Positions 1 to 5,016 of a DNA stretch of 5,016 nt are shown here, one piece after another. The notes below the pieces were generated by a model, which was not told the DNA's origin, did not search any database, and worked only from the letters and a program-made list of their open reading frames with translations. The position numbers and the translations under genes were made by a program. Location of the stretch: NCBI GenBank assembly GCA_021808055.1, contig JAKBCH010000104.1:1-5016 (forward strand). The letters are read 5' to 3'. This DNA is from Pseudomonadota bacterium (GTDB taxonomy: Bacteria > Pseudomonadota > Alphaproteobacteria > Acetobacterales > Acetobacteraceae). The first letter of the stretch is position 1; every line of letters begins with the position of its first letter.

Positions 1-641
1 GTTCCGCCCGGCTGGTGTCGGGCGCGCCGGTTCCAGATGATGAGAAGACATGGTCCTATCTGGCGACGGCAGACGGCAGGGCGTTGGGCGCCTTCGGGTT
101 TACCGACACCATCCGCCCGAGTGCTGCACAGGCCGTGCAACGCCTGCACGCGGCAGGCATTGAAACATTGCTGCTGACTGGCGACCGCCAGGCGGCCGGC
201 CAGGCTTTGGCGCAGATATTGGGTATTCCTCGCGTGGTGGCGCAGGCATCGCCAGAGCAAAAACGTGGCATTATCGAGAATTTGCGGCGCGAGGGTAAGC
301 GTGTCGCGATGTTGGGCGATGGCATCAACGATGCCGCTGCTTTGGCTGCCGCCGATGCCGGGATGGCCATGGGGCAGGGATCGGATGTGGCGATCGAGGC
401 GGCGCCCATCTCGCTGCTGCGGGCGGACCCGCTGCTGGCCCCGGCAGCGCTGGACCTGGCACGGCGCACCTGGCGGATTTTGAAGCAGGGGTTGTTCTGG
501 GCGCTTATTTATAATGTTTTGGGTATTCCGGCGGCGGCGTTTGGGTTGCTCAGCCCGGCGCTGGCCGGAGGGGCGATGGCGGCATCCTCGCTCTGTGTGC
601 TTGGCAATGCGCTGCGGCTGCGGCATTGGAGGATGCAATGA
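1..641 (+). CDS. copA: Cu(I)-exporting P1B-type ATPase, C-terminal part (5' end outside window)
   Basis: This is the C-terminal part of an inner-membrane ATPase that pumps Cu(I) (or Ag(I)) out of the cytoplasm using ATP. The reading frame is open to the left edge (first full codon at 3), so the N-terminal metal-binding domains, the CPC membrane motif and the DKTGT phosphorylation site lie outside. Visible are the end of the nucleotide-binding domain, the P-domain TGD motif (177-185), and the hinge GDGIND (315-332) followed by AAAL where most relatives have APAL. Two closing membrane helices follow. They carry the Cu(I)-site signatures: YN (510-515) in the first and MxxSS (the MAASS stretch near 576-590) in the second, ending in NALRLR. 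Those YN and MxxSS residues are what set Cu(I) pumps apart from Zn/Cd pumps. The stop overlaps the start of the cueR-like gene, which supports a copper role. Internal GTG at 15 is not a real start. Confidence 0.93.
   Translation, partial: SARLVSGAPVPDDEKTWSYLATADGRALGAFGFTDTIRPSAAQAVQRLHAAGIETLLLTGDRQAAGQALAQILGIPRVVAQASPEQKRGIIENLRREGKRVAMLGDGINDAAALAAADAGMAMGQGSDVAIEAAPISLLRADPLLAPAALDLARRTWRILKQGLFWALIYNVLGIPAAAFGLLSPALAGGAMAASSLCVLGNALRLRHWRMQ
628..633 (+). promoter_or_regulatory. Ribosome binding site of cueR
   Basis: GGAGGA lies 4 bases before the ATG at 638 and within the last codons of copA. It decides the start of the regulator gene in favour of ATG 638 over the in-frame TTG at 626, which would overlap this site and add residues not usual for CueR proteins. 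Confidence 0.75.
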
Positions 642-1063
642 ATTTGGTGACCATCGCCCAGGCTTCCGCCATCACCGGCGTTTCCGCCAAGATGATCCGA
701 CATTATGAGAGCATCGGCCTGATAAAAGCGCCGATGCGCACTGAGAACCGCTATCGCCATTACAGCGAAGCCGAGCTGCACGAGCTTGGTTTCATCCGCC
801 GCTCGCGCGATCTTGGGTTTTCCTTCGAGGATATTCGCCAGTTGCTCTCCCTCTGGCGGGACCGGGCAAGGAGCTCAGCCGAGGTGAAGGCGATTGCCCT
901 GCGCCATATCGAGGAACTGGACCAGAAAGCCGCGGCGCTGGAGGCGATGAGCCGCACGTTGAAGACCCTGGCTGCCAGTTGCCATGGCGATAATCGCCCT
1001 GATTGCCCGATTCTGGACGCGCTGAACCCGCCCAGTATGGCGGTTTTGCGACGCGATCCTTGA
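638..1063 (+). CDS. cueR: CueR-type Cu(I)-responsive MerR-family transcriptional regulator
   Basis: This 141-residue protein is a copper-sensing transcription activator. In the family it sits as a dimer on promoters with a long 19-base spacer and remodels them when Cu(I), Ag(I) or Au(I) binds. Residues 1-70 form the winged-helix DNA-binding region, with the typical start (AKMIRHYESIGLI, about 17-29) and the RYRHYSEAEL wing. A long dimerisation helix follows (about 80-112). The metal site is clear: Cys115 and Cys123 as C-x7-C, the spacing of E. coli CueR, plus Ser80 in the SSAEVK stretch at the place of the CueR serine that marks sensors of monovalent ions. ATG 638 overlaps the copA stop (ATGA), so translation is probably coupled. 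The regulator lies downstream of its likely target, so an operator would be expected upstream of copA, outside the window. The family is certain; Cu versus Ag/Au preference is inferred. Confidence 0.93.
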   Translation: MNLVTIAQASAITGVSAKMIRHYESIGLIKAPMRTENRYRHYSEAELHELGFIRRSRDLGFSFEDIRQLLSLWRDRARSSAEVKAIALRHIEELDQKAAALEAMSRTLKTLAASCHGDNRPDCPILDALNPPSMAVLRRDP

Positions 1064-1088
1064 CTTTCCGGCGCTCATTGCCGATACG
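1060..1088 (+). promoter_or_regulatory. Possible sigma-70-type promoter for the helicase-methyltransferase pair
   Basis: TTGACT (1060-1065) matches the -35 consensus at five of six bases and overlaps the cueR stop codon. After exactly 17 bases comes GATACG (1083-1088), which matches the -10 consensus TATAAT at only three of six. The position, about 70 bases before the most likely helicase start, is sensible. It would give the helicase its own transcript separate from the copper operon. The weak -10 keeps this tentative, and the rest of the 1064-1158 gap shows no convincing terminator. Confidence 0.35.
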
Positions 1089-1158
1089 GAGCGCATTGAC
1101 CTGGGCGCGATCTGCGCTGGGCGCGCTGCTGCGCCACCGACCACGAGAGATCCAATTT

Positions 1159-2708
<1,550 letters not shown>

Positions 2709-2712
<4 letters not shown>

Positions 2713-3788
2713 GCCGTTCCGTGTCTCACTGCATCCATTTTGGCATTTGCGGCGGCTGCGCCAGCGATAACCGCGACCAGCCGGATAAGCGCGCTTTGCT
2801 GGCAAACGCCCTTTCCCGCGCGGGTTATGCGGGGGCGGAGGTGGCACCGTTGGTGGCGGCCCCGCTGCACACGCGCCGCCGGGTGGATTTGGCGGCCACG
2901 CGCAAGGGTGCTGAGATTACGCTGGGGCTGCACCGCGCGCGCTCCGCCGAGGTGGTGGACATGCAGGAATGTGCCCTGCTGCGGCCTGAATTTTTGCCAT
3001 TGCTGCTGCCTTTGCGCGGGTTGTTGCGTAGCCTGAACGGCTTCCGGCGCGAGGCTTCCGTGGTGATGAACTGGCTGGATAACGGGCCGGATATTCTGCT
3101 GCGTGTTGATGCCCCGCTCACCCAGCCGGACAGAACGCGGTTGATCGCCTTTGCGCGGGAACATGGCACGCCGCGCATATGCGTGGCCGAGCCGAAGAGT
3201 TTGCCAGAGCCGGTGATTATGCTGGCCAACCCGGTGCTGCGCTTTGCAAATGTTGAGGTGACACCACCACCTGGCGGGTTTTTGCAGGCGAGCCCGGAGG
3301 GCGAGGCGGCGATAACCGAGGCGATGCTGGCGGGGCTGCCGAAGCTGCGAAATAAAAGCCGGATTATCGAGCTTTTTGCAGGTTGCGGCACGCTGAGTTT
3401 CGCGCTGGCCGCCCGTGCCCGCGTGGAGGCCTATGAGGGCGATGAACAGGCGGTTTACGCGGCTGATAAAGCCGCGCGCGCGGCCGGGCTGGCGGGGCGA
3501 GTGACGATAACGCGGCGGGATTTACATAGGCGCCCGCTGCTTACACAGGATTTTAAAGGCGCTGACGCCGTGGTGCTGGACCCACCTTTTGCGGGCGCTG
3601 GCCCGCAGGTGAAATTTCTGGCGGGGGCGGGCGTGGGGCGGATTATTTACGTAAGCTGCAACCCTGAGGCGCTGGCGAACGATGCCGGGGCGCTGCGCCA
3701 GGCGGGGTATAAGGTGCTGAAGGCTACGCCGATCGATCAGTTTGCGTTCTCGGAGAATGTCGAGAGTGTGGTGGTGTTTGGGGGTTAG
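2709..3788 (+). CDS. 4Fe-4S uracil-C5 RNA methyltransferase (RlmD/RlmC/TrmA family), TRAM-less
   Basis: This 359-residue SAM-dependent enzyme is predicted to methylate C5 of a uridine in rRNA or tRNA. The N-terminus carries an iron-sulfur site: Cys8, Cys14 and Cys17 (C-x5-C-x2-C) with Cys88 as the fourth ligand, the spacing of E. coli RlmD. The Rossmann SAM-binding loop is ELFAGCGTLS (221-230), DPPF is at 291-294, the catalytic nucleophile is Cys317 in YVSCNPE, and the likely general base is Glu352 in NVESVVVF. The family's FxQxN stretch reads FLQAS (191-195). There is no TRAM RNA-binding domain in front of the cysteines, and an in-frame stop at 2688-2690 rules out an upstream extension, so the layout resembles RlmC while the Cys spacing resembles RlmD. 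The exact target (23S U1939, U747 or tRNA U54) cannot be told, so no symbol is given. GTG 2709 overlaps the helicase stop (GTGA) with no clear Shine-Dalgarno sequence, suggesting coupled translation; GTG 2721 is a possible alternative. Confidence 0.9.
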
Positions 3789-3790
3789 AT

Positions 3791-4612
3791 TTATCCTTTT
3801 GGCGGGTGATATCGTTCTAAATTAGGAATAAAATCTTTATATAAAAAATCAGCCTTGAAAATATTTGGCGAGTTTTTCTTTAATTGAACGGATGTTTTTG
3901 TTCCGAGTTCGTGAAGAGATTCATAAAGTACTACGGCATAACCAATGCAGTCGTTGGTTATTTCGGGTATATGTTCCATCAAATTTTTATACCTCTCGTC
4001 GATATGGCCTGCGGAGTTTAATTCACCAAAGTAAAGAGCAGTTCTATTATCCTGGGATGCCGCTATCGTACGATATTCGGAAATAAATTCATTCCTTTTC
4101 AGGATTGATTCGTTCAAGCTAGATATGGCTTGTGAAAGTCTGGTCAACAAAATTAGGCACTTTGAATTCGAAATGAATTTGCTGGCGAAAGTTTCCTTTA
4201 AATTTTCAATCGGTGTCCAAATTGGAGAAAAGTTTTGCAATCTCAAAATATGATGAGATACTGGTGATGTTGAAGTGGTGGATCCTGTCAGCACAGCATT
4301 CCGTAATGAAACATTTGTTTGATATTCTTCTGAGGCTGGCAAAACGATTTGCTTTTTCATGATAATAAATGCTTCGGCAATGTTAGCAGTATAGGCAATC
4401 GCAAGATTAATTCCGTTAATTTGAAGCATCAATTCTTTGCGCTTAGCTAACCGCTCAGCGAGACTTTGAGCCCCTAATGTTCCGGCAAAAGCTGCTACAA
4501 TTGGTCCAATAAAGACAATAAAAATCGGATGATTTAAAGCCGAATCAACGAAGTGGGTGGCTGCTTTCATAACCGAGGCAACAAAAAGGTATATCTGTTG
4601 GTAGTCTGACAC
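3791..4612 (-). CDS. Hypothetical single-pass membrane protein, AT-rich, probably acquired
   Basis: I do not recognise this protein of about 273 residues. Near the N-terminus there is one hydrophobic segment (about residues 30-46, FIVFIGPIVAAFAGT), followed by a basic stretch (ERLAKRKE, about 53-60) that would place the remaining 210 or so residues in the cytoplasm by the positive-inside rule. That remainder looks mostly helical and carries no catalytic motif I can name. The frame continues upstream into the rhodanese gene, but that part is GC-rich antisense-like sequence of another frame. GTG 4612 is preferred because AAAGG lies 9 bases before it in the 25-base gap after the rhodanese stop. 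ATG 4570 (259 residues) is the alternative but has no Shine-Dalgarno-like bases. Three 60-base rows counted by hand gave about 28-35% GC, against 77% for one row of the helicase gene, so transfer from another source is likely. A weak -10-like TAAAAT (4640-4635) precedes it without a good -35. Confidence 0.72.
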   Translation of the reverse strand: MSDYQQIYLFVASVMKAATHFVDSALNHPIFIVFIGPIVAAFAGTLGAQSLAERLAKRKELMLQINGINLAIAYTANIAEAFIIMKKQIVLPASEEYQTNVSLRNAVLTGSTTSTSPVSHHILRLQNFSPIWTPIENLKETFASKFISNSKCLILLTRLSQAISSLNESILKRNEFISEYRTIAASQDNRTALYFGELNSAGHIDERYKNLMEHIPEITNDCIGYAVVLYESLHELGTKTSVQLKKNSPNIFKADFLYKDFIPNLERYHPPKG

Positions 4613-4626
4613 GAAGCTATACCTTT
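4585..4626. repeat. 9-base inverted repeat around the start of the AT-rich gene
   Basis: AAAGGTATA (4585-4593) and TATACCTTT (4618-4626) are perfect inverted copies separated by 24 bases. Read as the minus-strand message, the first arm contains the AAAGG that would serve as ribosome binding site for GTG 4612, the start codon lies in the loop and the second arm lies in the early coding region. It could be an RNA hairpin hiding the ribosome binding site or a protein-binding dyad. A 9-base match at this distance is expected roughly once by chance in a window of this size, so function is unproven. Confidence 0.4.
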
Positions 4627-4637
4627 GAAATTTAATT

Positions 4638-5016
4638 TTACCCCTGTCGCCAGGGAAGCCCATCCGACTTCCACCCCGCCACGGTGCCTCTGTGTCCGCG
4701 CGCGTCCGGTGGGCCTTCAAACCCATCCTTCACATTATACACATGCTTGAACCCCGCTTCCTTGGCGGCCTGCGCGGCGGCCATGCTGCGGGCACCTGAG
4801 CGGCAGATGAAATACACATGCGCCTCCGGCCCCACATGGGCGGAGGCAAGTGCTTCCATGAATTTCGGGTTGGGCTGCATGCTGGGAAACACCTGCCACT
4901 GGTTCAGCACCGGCTGCTTGCCGGTCTGGCTTAAATCCGGCAGGCCCACGAAGTTCCACTCGGCATTGGTGCGGCAGTCGCACAAAACCGCATCCGGATT
5001 GCTCATTAAGGCTTCC
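4638..5016 (-). CDS. Rhodanese-domain sulfurtransferase (5' end probably outside window)
   Basis: This is a single-domain rhodanese-like protein, expected to carry sulfur as a persulfide on its active-site cysteine. Numbered from the ATG at 5006, the domain opens with DCRTNAEW (10-17), a variant of the usual DVRT/E-W entry. The active loop is CRSGAR (68-73) with nucleophile Cys68, and the C-terminal GFEGPPD and GWK-GLPWRQ stretches are those of a common alphaproteobacterial form. The frame is open past 5006 to the window edge (it reads E-A-L before the Met), and relatives usually have a short helix before the first strand, so the real start is probably outside; ATG 5006 would give 122 residues. 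The physiological substrate is unknown. The AT-rich gene follows 25 bases downstream on the same strand. Its GC-rich composition matches the other native genes. Confidence 0.85.
   Translation of the reverse strand, partial: EALMSNPDAVLCDCRTNAEWNFVGLPDLSQTGKQPVLNQWQVFPSMQPNPKFMEALASAHVGPEAHVYFICRSGARSMAAAQAAKEAGFKHVYNVKDGFEGPPDARGHRGTVAGWKSDGLPWRQG

Noticed and set aside
1120..1135. GC-rich hairpin GGCGC-GCTGCT-GCGCC in the cueR-helicase gap
   Set aside because: The stem is only five pairs, there is no T-run after it, and such matches are common in GC-rich DNA; not called a terminator.
1003..1158. Upstream extension of the helicase frame into cueR
   Set aside because: It overlaps the coding end of cueR in another frame and reads as non-conserved, Arg-rich sequence without a helicase-type beginning.
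3865..4086. Plus-strand open frame of 73 codons inside the AT-rich gene
   Set aside because: No ribosome binding site and no recognisable features; it lies fully opposite the longer minus-strand gene, though that gene is itself uncharacterised.
4613..4726. Upstream extension of the AT-rich gene to an ATG at 4726
   Set aside because: It overlaps the conserved C-terminal end of the rhodanese gene on the same strand, and the composition changes at the rhodanese stop, so this part is a frame shadow.
4735..4983. Second minus-strand open frame within the rhodanese gene
   Set aside because: The rhodanese frame carries the CRSGAR active loop; the other frame has no family signature.

Overview
The window reads as chromosomal DNA from a GC-rich bacterium, most likely an alphaproteobacterium and possibly an Acetobacteraceae-type acidophile. 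This rests on the GC-rich coding, the RhlE-like helicase ending in a short GFGDNVPAFM-type C-terminal motif, and the style of the rhodanese and RNA methyltransferase. The taxonomic guess is from memory of family features and was not checked by a search.

Layout. Bases 1-641 (+) hold the C-terminal part of a Cu(I)-exporting P1B-type ATPase (copA), cut by the window edge. A CueR-type MerR regulator (638-1063, +) overlaps it by an ATGA junction, so pump and copper sensor form one translationally coupled unit. A 95-base gap (1064-1158) carries a plausible promoter. It is followed by a DEAD-box RNA helicase of the RhlE group (about 1159-2712, +) with a long Arg/Asp/Glu-rich tail. The helicase overlaps, by a GTGA junction, a compact 4Fe-4S-containing uracil-C5 RNA methyltransferase (2709-3788, +) of the RlmD/RlmC/TrmA family without a TRAM domain. 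These two look like an RNA or ribosome maturation pair.

The right-hand part is on the minus strand. A rhodanese-domain sulfurtransferase (4638-5016, 5' end outside the window) is followed 25 bases later by an unrecognised, strikingly AT-rich gene (3791-4612). That gene encodes a protein of about 273 residues with one membrane segment. Its stop codon lies 2 bases from the convergent stop of the methyltransferase gene. Its base composition is unlike everything around it, so it is the best candidate for a recently acquired accessory gene. A 9-base inverted repeat frames its probable start and includes its Shine-Dalgarno-like bases.

No tRNA, rRNA, CRISPR array, insertion sequence or origin was seen. 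The GC-rich genes are ordinary housekeeping and metal-homeostasis functions. The one part that looks accessory and undescribed is the AT-rich membrane-anchored gene; nothing in the sequence shows what it does.
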